The notes: generated by a model not told the origin, from the letters alone. Positions 1-6,975 are shown, counted from the stretch's first letter. The stretch: 8,231 nt of DNA from an uncultured Bacillota bacterium (GCA_946631075.1 CAMOZS010000065.1:1-8231); one strand, 5' to 3'. Translations and numbers: made by a program.

Positions 1-2
1 AA

Positions 3-977
3 GCTGTGGACCAGGCCCTGCAGCAAAGGCAGGCTATTCCTGCGGTGGATGCTGACCGGGCCAAGGAAGCCGGGCCGGCGGTGAAGGCGGAAGAGAAAAC
101 TAGTGAAGAAAGCGGACAGGAGGCCGGTCCGTCCGGCCGGGAGGCAGGCCAATCCGGCCAGAATGCTGGTTTGTCCGGCCAGGAGGCAGGAGATGCCGGG
201 ACCGGTCCTGCGGATGCTCCGGCCCCTTCATCAGAGAAGAAGCCGGTCCATAAAGCCGATCTTCCTTCCGGGGAGCAAGTTGACATAAAAAATTTATTGC
301 AATCCATGCGTCAGGAGTCCGTGCTCCGGGAGCCGGTCCGGCCGGATGCTCCCATGATCTCCGATCCTGTCAGGAAAGAGATGAAGGAGCAGGAGGACCG
401 GCTGGATATCGCCTCCCTTGAGATCATCGGCTCCGTATTCAACACCTATGTCATCACGACCGACGGGGAATGCCTCTATCTGATCGACCAGCACGCGGCT
501 CATGAGCGGATCTTCTACGAGAAGCTTCTGGCTCAGTATCACAGCCGGGACAAGCTGCAGCAGGAGATGCTGATCCCGCTTCAGCTGAGCGTTTCCGCCG
601 ATGTCGAGGCCGCCGAGGACACCTGGATCGGCTACCTCAGAGACATGGGCTATGATATCGAGAATTTCGGAAGCCGGATGTATATCGTCCGGGCCGTGCC
701 GGCCTTCGGGGCGCCGGATGAGGCCGAGCGTTTCCTGCGGCAGATGCTGCTTGAGCTTGAGCAGGGACCCAAGGTCCATTCCTTCGCCGGCCTTGACCGG
801 CTGATCATGCGGTCCTGCAAGTCGGCCATCAAAGGGGGAGACGTCATGCACCCGGAGGAGCTTCGTTCTCTGCTGACCCAGCTTTCCCAGTGCGAAAGAC
901 CCTGGTCCTGTCCCCACGGACGGCCGACCATAGTCAAACTTACCCGGTATGATCTTGAGAGGATGTTCAAACGTTGA
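3..977 (+). CDS. mutL: DNA mismatch repair protein MutL, C-terminal part (5' end outside window)
   Basis: MutL links mismatch recognition by MutS to strand removal. In bacteria without MutH its C-terminal domain nicks DNA. The frame is already open at the window edge, so the N-terminal GHKL ATPase domain lies upstream and only about 324 codons are visible. The first 100 or so residues are a low-complexity linker rich in E, A, G, S and P. The C-terminal dimerisation/endonuclease domain follows. It carries the metal-binding endonuclease motif DQHA-x2-E-x4-E (DQHAAHERIFYE, bases 486-521) and the zinc-site motif CPHGRP (909-926), with the SCKSAIK segment before it. These motifs mark the nicking type of MutL. 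The stop overlaps the next start as TGATG, so translation is probably coupled to miaA. The linker holds a tandem repeat, listed separately. Identification is firm; only the true start is out of view. Confidence 0.96.
   Translation, partial: AVDQALQQRQAIPAVDADRAKEAGPAVKAEEKTSEESGQEAGPSGREAGQSGQNAGLSGQEAGDAGTGPADAPAPSSEKKPVHKADLPSGEQVDIKNLLQSMRQESVLREPVRPDAPMISDPVRKEMKEQEDRLDIASLEIIGSVFNTYVITTDGECLYLIDQHAAHERIFYEKLLAQYHSRDKLQQEMLIPLQLSVSADVEAAEDTWIGYLRDMGYDIENFGSRMYIVRAVPAFGAPDEAERFLRQMLLELEQGPKVHSFAGLDRLIMRSCKSAIKGGDVMHPEELRSLLTQLSQCERPWSCPHGRPTIVKLTRYDLERMFKR
117..200 (+). repeat. 21-bp tandem repeat (4 units) in the MutL linker
   Basis: Four adjacent in-frame 21-bp units start at 117, 138, 159 and 180 and encode QEAGPSG, REAGQSG, QNAGLSG and QEAGDAG. 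The consensus is [QR][EN]AGx[SA]G. Units share GGC or GGG at the end and a TCCGGC core in the first three, so the repetition is present in DNA as well as in protein. Unit length is a multiple of three, so a change in copy number would keep MutL in frame and only alter linker length. It lies between the ATPase and endonuclease domains, a region that is disordered and variable in the family. Confidence 0.85.
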
Positions 978-1924
978 TGGAAAAGCCGATAAAAATCGTC
1001 GTGATCGCGGGACCGACCGCCTCCGGCAAGACTGCCTTCGCCATCGAAACGGCAAGGCGTTACGGGGGAGAGATCGTATCCTGCGATTCCATGCAGCTTT
1101 ATAAATACATGGATATCGGAAGCGCTAAGCCGACCCCTGAAGAGATGGCCATGGCGCCTCACCATCTGGTGGACTGCGTCGACCCGCTGGCTCCCGACGG
1201 GGATTTCAGCGCGGCCAGGTACGCGGCCATGGCGGAGGAAGCCATCCGGGATATCCATGAACGGGGCCGTCTTCCCATCGTTTCCGGCGGGACGGGCCTC
1301 TATTTGAATGCCATCCTCTATGAGATGGATTTCGGTGTAAGTCCCCAGGATCCGGAGCTTCGGGCAGAGCTTACCAGGCTTGCCGAAACCGAAGGACCCC
1401 AGCCTTTGCATGATATGCTGCGGGAAAAGGATCCGGAGGCTGCGGACCGGATCCATCCCAACAACGTGAAGAAGGTCATCCGGGCTCTTGAGCGGCTTGC
1501 GGGGGGAGAGGAGTCTGTCCGTGGATTCGGCCAGGTAAAGAAGGAGAATCCTCTCTATGATCCGGTCCTGATCGGCCTTACCAGGGACAGGGCGGAGCTG
1601 TACGCACGGATCGACGCCAGGGTCCTGGACATGATCGACCGGGGCCTTGTGGAAGAGGTCAAAGGGCTTAAGGAGATGGGCCTGTCGGCCGAGCATATCT
1701 CCATGCTTGGCATTGGATACAAAGAAATCCTGGGTTTTTTGTCCGGTGAATACAGCCTTTCGGAAGCGACAGAATTAATACAAAAAAATACACGTCATTT
1801 CGCCAAAAGACAGTTAACGTGGTTCCGCAGATATGATAAAATGTTCTGGCTGGACATCTCGAAATACGCTGATGAAAAAACGGCGATGGAGGAGTTGTTT
1901 TCATGGCTCGACAGAAGACTGTAA
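977..1924 (+). CDS. miaA: tRNA dimethylallyltransferase MiaA
   Basis: MiaA transfers a dimethylallyl group to N6 of adenosine 37 in tRNAs that read codons starting with U, the first step to ms2i6A. The 315-residue product has the usual length. It shows the P-loop GPTASGKT (residues 12-19), the DSMQ segment with the catalytic Asp (D37, S38, M39, Q40), HHLVDCVDP, SGGTGLYLNAIL (from residue 103), and the C-terminal tRNA-contact motif FAKRQLTWFRR (from residue 275). The ATG at 977 is chosen because it shares its A with the mutL stop (TGATG) and puts the P-loop at the normal distance from the N-terminus. A TTG three bases upstream is possible but adds nothing. A purine-rich GAGAGG (957-962) may serve as ribosome site. 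The 3' end overlaps the next gene by 22 nt and may contain a promoter. Confidence 0.97.
   Translation: MEKPIKIVVIAGPTASGKTAFAIETARRYGGEIVSCDSMQLYKYMDIGSAKPTPEEMAMAPHHLVDCVDPLAPDGDFSAARYAAMAEEAIRDIHERGRLPIVSGGTGLYLNAILYEMDFGVSPQDPELRAELTRLAETEGPQPLHDMLREKDPEAADRIHPNNVKKVIRALERLAGGEESVRGFGQVKKENPLYDPVLIGLTRDRAELYARIDARVLDMIDRGLVEEVKGLKEMGLSAEHISMLGIGYKEILGFLSGEYSLSEATELIQKNTRHFAKRQLTWFRRYDKMFWLDISKYADEKTAMEELFSWLDRRL
1814..1842 (+). promoter_or_regulatory. Candidate internal promoter in the 3' end of miaA
   Basis: TTAACG (1814-1819) is followed after exactly 17 bp by TAAAAT (1837-1842). TG stands one base before the hexamer (1834-1835), giving an extended -10. The local sequence is clearly more AT-rich than the rest of miaA. 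A transcript from here would start about 50 nt before the recombinase ATG and serve the recombinase, the GLUG protein and the PLP enzyme. The region also encodes the conserved MiaA segment QLTWFRRYDKM, so part of the match may be due to coding constraint. Confidence 0.35.
1888..1894 (+). promoter_or_regulatory. Ribosome binding site of the recombinase gene (inside miaA)
   Basis: GGAGGAG lies 8 nt before the ATG at 1903 and inside the miaA coding region. It fixes the recombinase start at 1903 despite the 22-nt overlap with miaA. Confidence 0.8.
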
Positions 1925-3036
1925 AACTGCATAACCGGAGCGACAAGCCAGACAATGTCGTCCTCCGTCAGCACAGGACGGAAAAAAGATGCGAAGATTT
2001 ACAGAAAGCGCTGCCAAACTTCATGCGGGGCTTTTTTGCTTATCTTAAAGGAAATGTCCTGCCCCTGACCCGGCAGAGCTACCTGTCGGACATCCGCTTT
2101 TTCTGCCAGTATCTGATCGATGAGACGGATCTGACGGACGCGGAGGAGACCAAGGGGATCAGTCTGAGCGAATTCCAGCAGATCAAGGCTGTCGACATCA
2201 ATCTCTTTCTCGACTGGTGCCGCAAGTACACCATCGAAAAGGATGATGCGGAGATCGTCTACGAGAACAGCAACCGGACCCTGGCGCGGAAGAAATCCTC
2301 GCTTTCGGTCCTGTTCAAGCAGCTGTACCGGGACGGACTCCTGGAGAAGAACATTACCGACGGCTTCGATCCCATCCGTGTGCCCAAGGCGGCGGAACGG
2401 GAGATCAAGGCTCTGCAGGATGATGAAGTCATGATCATGCTGGACGCCGTGACGACCGGAGCCCACCTGACCGACAAGGAGCGGCAGTTCTGGGAGAAGA
2501 CCAAGAAGAGGGACAAGGCTATCCTGATCCTCTTTCTCACCTACGGTCTGCGGTTGTTCGAGCTTCAGCAGCTGAACGTATCCTCCTTCAATTTTCAGCG
2601 GGGAGAATTCAAGATCTACCGCAAACGGGATAAAGAAGCGATCATGCCCCTCAATATCTCAGTAACGGAAGTCGTCACCGACTATATCCGCAACGAGAGG
2701 GCAGATGATGAAACACTGGACGAGGTCCACAGGGACGCTCTCTTCCTGTCTCTGCAGGGAAAGCGGATGACGGAGCGGGCGATCCGGGATCTGGTCAAAA
2801 AATACACGTCCATAGGCATGGCGACTTCCCGAAGGGGAGGCTACAGCCCGCACAAACTCAGGGCGACGGCGGCCACCAGCCTGATCGGGCGTGGGAATTC
2901 CATCTTTGACGTGCAGGCGCTGCTGGATCACGAACAGGTGACCACCACCCAGCTCTACGCCAACCACAAGATGAATGTGAAACGGGACCTGGTCAAAGAT
3001 ATGGAATGGGAACTGGAGCGAAAAGGAGAGGACTAG
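1903..3036 (+). CDS. Tyrosine recombinase/integrase (XerC/D-like)
   Basis: This 377-residue protein should cut and rejoin DNA through a 3'-phosphotyrosine intermediate. Residues about 35-165 form the N-terminal core-binding (SAM-like) domain, including FMRGFFAYLK and TRQSYLSDIRFF. The catalytic domain follows with a complete active site: R217 (TYGLRLFEL), a lysine in the beta-hairpin (K241 or K244, within IYRKRDKEA), H317 and R320 (PHKLR), H343 (LLDH, where LGH is commoner) and nucleophile Y352 (TQLYAN), nine residues after H343. The start at 1903 has a strong GGAGGAG site. About 35 polar residues precede the core-binding domain, which is longer than in XerC/XerD. No attachment sites, excision genes or cargo are seen beside it, and it shares an operon with housekeeping genes, so a resident chromosomal role (dimer resolution or a dedicated inversion) is at least as likely as a phage or element integrase. 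Family is certain; substrate site is unknown. Confidence 0.9.
   Translation: MARQKTVKLHNRSDKPDNVVLRQHRTEKRCEDLQKALPNFMRGFFAYLKGNVLPLTRQSYLSDIRFFCQYLIDETDLTDAEETKGISLSEFQQIKAVDINLFLDWCRKYTIEKDDAEIVYENSNRTLARKKSSLSVLFKQLYRDGLLEKNITDGFDPIRVPKAAEREIKALQDDEVMIMLDAVTTGAHLTDKERQFWEKTKKRDKAILILFLTYGLRLFELQQLNVSSFNFQRGEFKIYRKRDKEAIMPLNISVTEVVTDYIRNERADDETLDEVHRDALFLSLQGKRMTERAIRDLVKKYTSIGMATSRRGGYSPHKLRATAATSLIGRGNSIFDVQALLDHEQVTTTQLYANHKMNVKRDLVKDMEWELERKGED
3022..3032 (+). promoter_or_regulatory. Ribosome binding site of the GLUG-repeat gene
   Basis: AAAGGAGAGGA lies at the end of the recombinase gene, 8 nt before the ATG at 3041. It supports that start, which gives an intact signal peptide. The two genes are separated by only 4 nt. 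Confidence 0.75.
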
Positions 3037-3040
3037 TACG

Positions 3041-4582
3041 ATGAAACGTCGTTTGATCATATTATTGGCCGCAGCCTGCGCTGCGATATGTATGCTGTGC
3101 CCGCAGGCGGCTTTGGCCTATCCGGAGTATACCGGATATGTGGACACTTCCTGGTTTGATTTCCAGGATCCGAAAACAGAATATACCATCTCTACGGAGG
3201 CGGAGCTTCGGGGGCTTGCCAGTCTGGTCAACGAAGAGCAGTTCATGTGGAAGCCCAACCGGACGGAATCCTTTGAAGGGGTCACCTTCGTTCTGACCAG
3301 GGACATCACTCTGACCGACGACTGGACTCCCATCGGGATCGATGAGCAGATCACCTTCAGCGGGACCTTCGACGGCAAGGGCCATTCCATCACCGGCCTG
3401 CGCATCAGTTCGGAGGAACCTTACTGTGGTCTCTTCGGCCACCTGTCCGGAACGGTCCGCAATCTGTCTGCCGAAGGAGAGGTTTCTACCTCCGGCAATT
3501 ACTGCGGCGGCATCGCCGGCTATGTGAACGAGACCGGCAGGATCGACCACTGTCAGGCCAATATCCAGACGGCGGGTCTTTATAATGTTGGCGGGATCGC
3601 CGGCTTCTGCCAGGATGGGAGCATCAGAAACAGCATCAATTTCGGTGAGATCATCGGAGCCAGCATGGTCGGCGGAGTCGTTGGCGAATGCCGGGGCGGC
3701 GACGTCCGGGCCTGCGGCAACCGGGGACTGGTATTCTCCAACGGAGCCGGCAGCTTCAACAACGGCACCGGCGGAGTGGCCGGACGTTCCGTATCCGCTT
3801 CAACTCTGAGCAAATGCTACAACACCGGGGATATCATTTCCTCCAATGAAGCGACCGGCGGTGTGACCGGATACACCAATTCGACCGGTTCCGCTATCGT
3901 CAACTGCTATTCCATAGGCACCATCCGCATCGAGGAGGCTCAGGTGGAGACCGAGGTCTCTCTGGATCCGGCTGACCCGGCGGGCCGGCAGACGGTCACC
4001 CTGACCGGGGAGAAGCTTCCGGTCTATGCCGGCGGGATCGCCGGATATGTGGGTTCGCAAAATCTGAAGATCATCAATTGCTATAACACGGGCAGGATCA
4101 CAGGCGCCGATTACGCCGGAGGCATCATCGGCAAGTGCGAGAACGAAATGTATTCCTCCACAGCTCCCGAATTCAGCAACAACTACTACGCCAAGGGAAC
4201 ATCGGATTCGGCGATCGCGGCCGACCGTGACGATAAGAAACTGCGGATCAGAGGCGCCGCGACCGAAGTCTACGATTCCGCCTTCGGTCACATGGCCATG
4301 TCTCTTGGAGACGCCTATATGGATGACCAGTCCGGGTCCTACGGCAGCCAGGGCTATCCGGTACTGACCTGGCAGGAGGAAATCCAGACCGATGAAGAAC
4401 TGGCCGTCCTCAAGCACATCGATAAGGCAGTCCTGAAACATCTGCACGATCTCTCCCTTATCCTGGAAAGAGAACATCTGGAACAGGGAAGGGCACTCCT
4501 GCGTTTCTTCAACGCAGAAACGATCTTTGAATCGGTCCAGACCGAGAAGAACCCGCTGAACGAGAAAGGAAACCGCAAATAA
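3041..4582 (+). CDS. Secreted GLUG-repeat beta-helix protein of unknown function
   Basis: The 513-residue product begins with a clear signal peptide: MKRR, a hydrophobic stretch (5-20) and an ALA cleavage site after A26. No proper lipobox is seen. Residues about 50-130 resemble the module that precedes GLUG repeats, with DDWTPIG, FSGTFDGKGHSITGL and GLFGHL. GLUG-type repeats follow, each centred on GG[IV]xG, at residues 156, 184, 211, 244, 273, 331 and 360. Spacing is 27-33 residues except for one gap of 58, which holds an inserted acidic segment. Such repeats are expected to stack as a right-handed beta-helix. Ser/Thr/Asn/Gly-rich turns and NCYNTG or NCYSIG strings agree with this. The last 75 or so residues are charged and predicted helical, with no LPXTG motif, membrane anchor or cell-wall repeat. 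The protein is probably exported and either released or held by partners. GLUG domains occur in surface adhesins and in IgA-peptidase-like proteins, but no catalytic motif is visible here. The stop overlaps the next ATG (TAATG). Confidence 0.85.
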   Translation: MKRRLIILLAAACAAICMLCPQAALAYPEYTGYVDTSWFDFQDPKTEYTISTEAELRGLASLVNEEQFMWKPNRTESFEGVTFVLTRDITLTDDWTPIGIDEQITFSGTFDGKGHSITGLRISSEEPYCGLFGHLSGTVRNLSAEGEVSTSGNYCGGIAGYVNETGRIDHCQANIQTAGLYNVGGIAGFCQDGSIRNSINFGEIIGASMVGGVVGECRGGDVRACGNRGLVFSNGAGSFNNGTGGVAGRSVSASTLSKCYNTGDIISSNEATGGVTGYTNSTGSAIVNCYSIGTIRIEEAQVETEVSLDPADPAGRQTVTLTGEKLPVYAGGIAGYVGSQNLKIINCYNTGRITGADYAGGIIGKCENEMYSSTAPEFSNNYYAKGTSDSAIAADRDDKKLRIRGAATEVYDSAFGHMAMSLGDAYMDDQSGSYGSQGYPVLTWQEEIQTDEELAVLKHIDKAVLKHLHDLSLILEREHLEQGRALLRFFNAETIFESVQTEKNPLNEKGNRK

Positions 4583-5874
4583 TGCAGAAAAACACCTACG
4601 ACCTGCTCAGAAATAAATTCGGGATAGATGAACGGATCCTGAACCTGATCGAAGAGAGCGAGTCCCGCGTATCATCTCAGTTTGAGGCGCTGGACGACAT
4701 CATGACCTATAACCAGTACAAGATCCTGGACGCCTTCCAGAAGAACGGCATCCGGGACATGCATTTTTCCTGGAACACCGGCTATGGTTACGATGATCCC
4801 GGCCGGGACGCCATCGAACGGGTCTACGCGGATATTTTCCATACTGAGGCGGCTCTGGTCCGTCCCATCATCGTCAACGGCACCCACGCCCTGACTCTGG
4901 CTCTCATGGGGCCTCTGCGTCCGGGAGATGAGCTGATCTACAGCACCGGCGGTCCGTATGACACCCTGGAGGAGGTCATCGGCATCCGGGGCGAGGGCAA
5001 GGGCTCTCTCAAGGAGTTCGGCGTGAACTATAAGCAGGTGGAGCTGCGGGAAGACGGCAGGATCGATCTGGAAGCTCTGGGCAGGGCCATCGGACCCTCG
5101 ACCAAAATGGTCTGCCTGCAGAGGGCGACCGGCTACGGATGGCGCAAGGCCATCACCATCGAGGAGATCGAGGAGTGGGCGACCTTCGTCCACGGGATCC
5201 GGCCGGACATCATCTGCATGGTGGACAACTGCTACGGCGAGTTCCTCCACGTCAAGGAGCCGACCGATGTGGGCGCGGACATCATGGCGGGTTCGCTGAT
5301 CAAGAATCCCGGCGGCGGCCTGGCCCTGACCGGCGGCTATGTGGTCGGACGGGCTGACCTGATCGAGAAGGTCTCCTACCGGATGACCTCGCCCGGCATA
5401 GGAGGGGAGTGCGGCCTGACTTTCGGCCAGACCCGGTCCATGCTCCAGGGCCTCTTCATCGCGCCCAAAACGGTCAACGGGGCAGTGAAGGGGGCGGTCC
5501 TGTGCGCCAGCGCCTTCGAGTCTCTGGGATATGAGGTCTGTCCAAAGGCTGAGGATACCCGTTCTGACATCATCCAGGCGGTCAAGCTGGGATCACCGGA
5601 AGCGGTGGTGGCTTTCTGCCAGGGGATCCAGGCAGCTGCTCCTGTAGATTCCTTCGTTTCTCCGGAGCCCTGGGACATGCCCGGATATGAGGATCCGGTG
5701 GTCATGGCCGCAGGCGCCTTCGTGCAGGGTTCCTCCATCGAGCTTTCGGCGGATGCTCCCATCCGGCCTCCTTATGTGGTCTATTTCCAGGGGGGACTGA
5801 CTTATGAGCATTCCAAGTTCGGGGTGATCAAGGCTCTGCAGGCCCTGTCGGACAGGAAACTGATTTTTGTCTAA
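4582..5874 (+). CDS. PLP-dependent enzyme, methionine gamma-lyase/aluminium-resistance (YnbB) family
   Basis: This 430-residue protein matches the fold-type I PLP enzyme family often annotated as 'methionine gamma-lyase family' or 'aluminium resistance protein' (YnbB in Bacillus subtilis). The N-terminal SRVSSQFEALDDIMTYNQYKIL stretch followed by TGYGYDDPGRDAIE is typical. The cofactor pocket is visible: VNGTHAL and YSTGGPYDT in the phosphate and ring region, D215 in VDNCYGEF (expected to contact the PLP ring nitrogen), and K241 in GSLIKNPGGG (expected Schiff-base lysine). The C-terminal domain contains PPYVVYFQGGLTYEHSKFG. Substrate is not established for most members, so sulphur amino acid lysis is a family-level inference. 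The ATG is fixed by the TAATG overlap with the upstream stop and by AAAGGA at 4565-4570. It is the last gene of the run; a hairpin terminator follows. In many Firmicutes the homologue lies near miaA and hfq, and here miaA is two genes upstream. Confidence 0.9.
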   Translation: MQKNTYDLLRNKFGIDERILNLIEESESRVSSQFEALDDIMTYNQYKILDAFQKNGIRDMHFSWNTGYGYDDPGRDAIERVYADIFHTEAALVRPIIVNGTHALTLALMGPLRPGDELIYSTGGPYDTLEEVIGIRGEGKGSLKEFGVNYKQVELREDGRIDLEALGRAIGPSTKMVCLQRATGYGWRKAITIEEIEEWATFVHGIRPDIICMVDNCYGEFLHVKEPTDVGADIMAGSLIKNPGGGLALTGGYVVGRADLIEKVSYRMTSPGIGGECGLTFGQTRSMLQGLFIAPKTVNGAVKGAVLCASAFESLGYEVCPKAEDTRSDIIQAVKLGSPEAVVAFCQGIQAAAPVDSFVSPEPWDMPGYEDPVVMAAGAFVQGSSIELSADAPIRPPYVVYFQGGLTYEHSKFGVIKALQALSDRKLIFV

Positions 5875-5904
5875 AAATAACGTCAAATCTACACACAAAC
5901 GGTA

Positions 5905-5910
5905 TATAAT
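5905..5910 (+). promoter_or_regulatory. Possible -10 element before the TVP38-family gene
   Basis: A perfect TATAAT occurs at 5905-5910 in a short AT-rich stretch. The hexamer 17 bp upstream (5882-5887, GTCAAA) is only a 3/6 match to the -35 consensus, and no TGn extension is present. A start near 5917 would fall inside the hairpin, so the new transcript would not form the full stem. It is listed as the only visible promoter candidate for the gene at 5986. Confidence 0.3.
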
Positions 5911-5940
5911 AGGCTCATACTCCGGTATGAGCCTTATTTA
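5911..5940 (+). terminator. Hairpin terminator after the mutL-to-PLP-enzyme gene run
   Basis: AGGCTCATAC (5911-5920) and GTATGAGCCT (5925-5934) form a perfect 10-bp stem with the four-base loop TCCG. The following TATTTATTG is T-rich but interrupted, so termination may be partial. It lies 36 nt after the PLP enzyme stop and is the natural end of the operon. Confidence 0.7.
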
Positions 5941-5985
5941 TTGTCCGGTTCATGCTCCCGGAGATCAGAGCAGGAGAATCACAGT

Positions 5986-6759
5986 ATGGAGCACACAGGC
6001 GCGGCAGCACCGGAAAAAATCGATAAGAACGATAAGAAACAGAAACGCAGACAGCGCTACAAGAAGATCTCTGCTGTGGTCAAGCTGATCCTGCTTCTGA
6101 TCATTATTATAGGTATACCTGCCTATCTGTTCTTTTTTGATCACAAATTCCTGGATCAGTTCTCGTCCATAGAGGATGTTTATAACTTCTTCCTCCAGTA
6201 CCGATCCCAGAGCATTCTGGTCTACCTGGGGCTCCAGATTTTGCAGATCGTGATCTGTATCATACCGGGACAGGCCCTGCAGCTTGCTGCCGGCTATCTG
6301 TTCCACTTCTGGCTGGGCCTGCTGCTTTCGGTGATCGGAGCGGGGCTGGGGACCATCCTCACTTATTATCTGGCCAAGGTCCTGGGCCATGACGCTATGC
6401 ACATGATCTTCGGCGAGGAGCGGATCCGGTCATCTCTCGACAAGCTGAACAGCAAGAGGGGGGTGATCATCGTCTTCCTGATCTACCTGATCCCGGGCAT
6501 ACCCAAGGACCTGTGCACCTACGCGGCGGGACTTTCGGAGATGAAGCTGAAACCGTTCCTGCTCCTGTCTCTGACCGGCCGGATCCCCGGAATGATCGGG
6601 TCTCTTCTGATCGGCTATCATCTGCAGATGGGAGGATATAAGGCAGCAGCCATCATCGGGGGCATCGCTGTGGTCCTGTTCATTCTGGGACTGATCTTCC
6701 ATAAGCCTGTGATGGAACTGTCGGACAAGGCCTATGAGAGATTCAAGAATCTGCTGTGA
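5986..6759 (+). CDS. TVP38/DedA-family membrane protein (VTT/SNARE-associated domain)
   Basis: The 257-residue product is an integral membrane protein. The first 27 residues are strongly charged and basic (KKQKRRQRYKK), likely cytoplasmic. The first membrane span runs over about residues 30-51. The VTT core follows, with the re-entrant motif IIPGQALQLAAGYLF (P94-G95-Q96) and the second conserved proline motif LIPGIPKDLCTYAAGL (P170-G171, P173-K174-D175). More hydrophobic spans follow, and a short charged tail (HKPVMELSDKAYERFK). DedA/TVP38 proteins have been linked to lipid flipping across the membrane and to membrane homeostasis; the substrate of this one cannot be told from sequence. ATG 5986 is chosen because AGGAGA (5972-5977) lies 8 nt before it; an in-frame TTG at 5941 has no such site. 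The gene stands alone between a terminator and an independent riboswitch unit. No convincing terminator is seen directly after it. Confidence 0.88.
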   Translation: MEHTGAAAPEKIDKNDKKQKRRQRYKKISAVVKLILLLIIIIGIPAYLFFFDHKFLDQFSSIEDVYNFFLQYRSQSILVYLGLQILQIVICIIPGQALQLAAGYLFHFWLGLLLSVIGAGLGTILTYYLAKVLGHDAMHMIFGEERIRSSLDKLNSKRGVIIVFLIYLIPGIPKDLCTYAAGLSEMKLKPFLLLSLTGRIPGMIGSLLIGYHLQMGGYKAAAIIGGIAVVLFILGLIFHKPVMELSDKAYERFKNLL

Positions 6760-6830
6760 GGCCTCCGGGGTGATAACTGGGCTGGCTTTCGTCCTGGTAA
6801 ACGGATGGGCCTTAAGCCTGATTTCACTTC

Positions 6831-6859
6831 TTGACCAGCCTTTGGAATTCTGTTAAAGT
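6831..6859 (+). promoter_or_regulatory. Promoter of the riboswitch-antiporter unit
   Basis: TTGACC (6831-6836) is followed after 17 bp by TAAAGT (6854-6859), with TG at 6851-6852 giving an extended -10. Transcription would start around 6864-6867, right at the 5' strand of aptamer helix P1. This position, exactly upstream of an independently recognised riboswitch, raises confidence above what the hexamers alone would give. Confidence 0.65.
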
Positions 6860-6861
6860 AT

Positions 6862-6975
6862 ATGCAGATCAGGGAGTAGCTTGCGCGCTTGGAAGGGATT
6901 CCTGGGTGCGCTGCGCATGACGTCAGCACGTCCGCGGGACCGGAATGCGCACTGAGATAAGAGCGAGACTGTATC
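6862..6975 (+). promoter_or_regulatory. yybP-ykoY manganese riboswitch aptamer
   Basis: The RNA carries the hallmarks of the yybP-ykoY family, which binds Mn2+. The first conserved loop is GGGAGTAGC (6872-6880). Helix P2 pairs GCGCGC (6883-6888) with GTGCGC (6906-6911) and is capped by GGAA/TTCC. Helix P3 pairs TGCGCA (6912-6917) with TGCGCA (6946-6951) directly after P2. The second conserved loop is TGACGTCAGCA (6918-6928), then a small hairpin GTCC/GGAC (6930-6940), then CGGAA on the other side. Closing helix P1 pairs 6862-6870 with 6967-6974, with one bulged A. Two docked loops on a P1-P2-P3 junction is the known architecture. The 3' strand of P1 is shared with the terminator stem, so metal binding should favour read-through and raise expression of the antiporter. 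No covariance search was possible here. Confidence 0.85.

Noticed and set aside
280..309. TTGACA at 280-285 in an AT-rich patch of mutL as a promoter
   Set aside because: No -10 match lies at 16-18 bp, and the patch encodes the conserved DIKNLLQ stretch of MutL.
294..1696. Long open frames on the minus strand opposite mutL and miaA
   Set aside because: They mirror conserved, motif-bearing + strand genes, have no ribosome sites and no recognisable domains. The same holds for minus-strand frames opposite the recombinase, GLUG, PLP and antiporter genes.
6790..6815. Weak hairpin (CGTCC/GGATG) after the TVP38-family gene as a terminator
   Set aside because: The stem is short with a G-U pair and no T-run follows.
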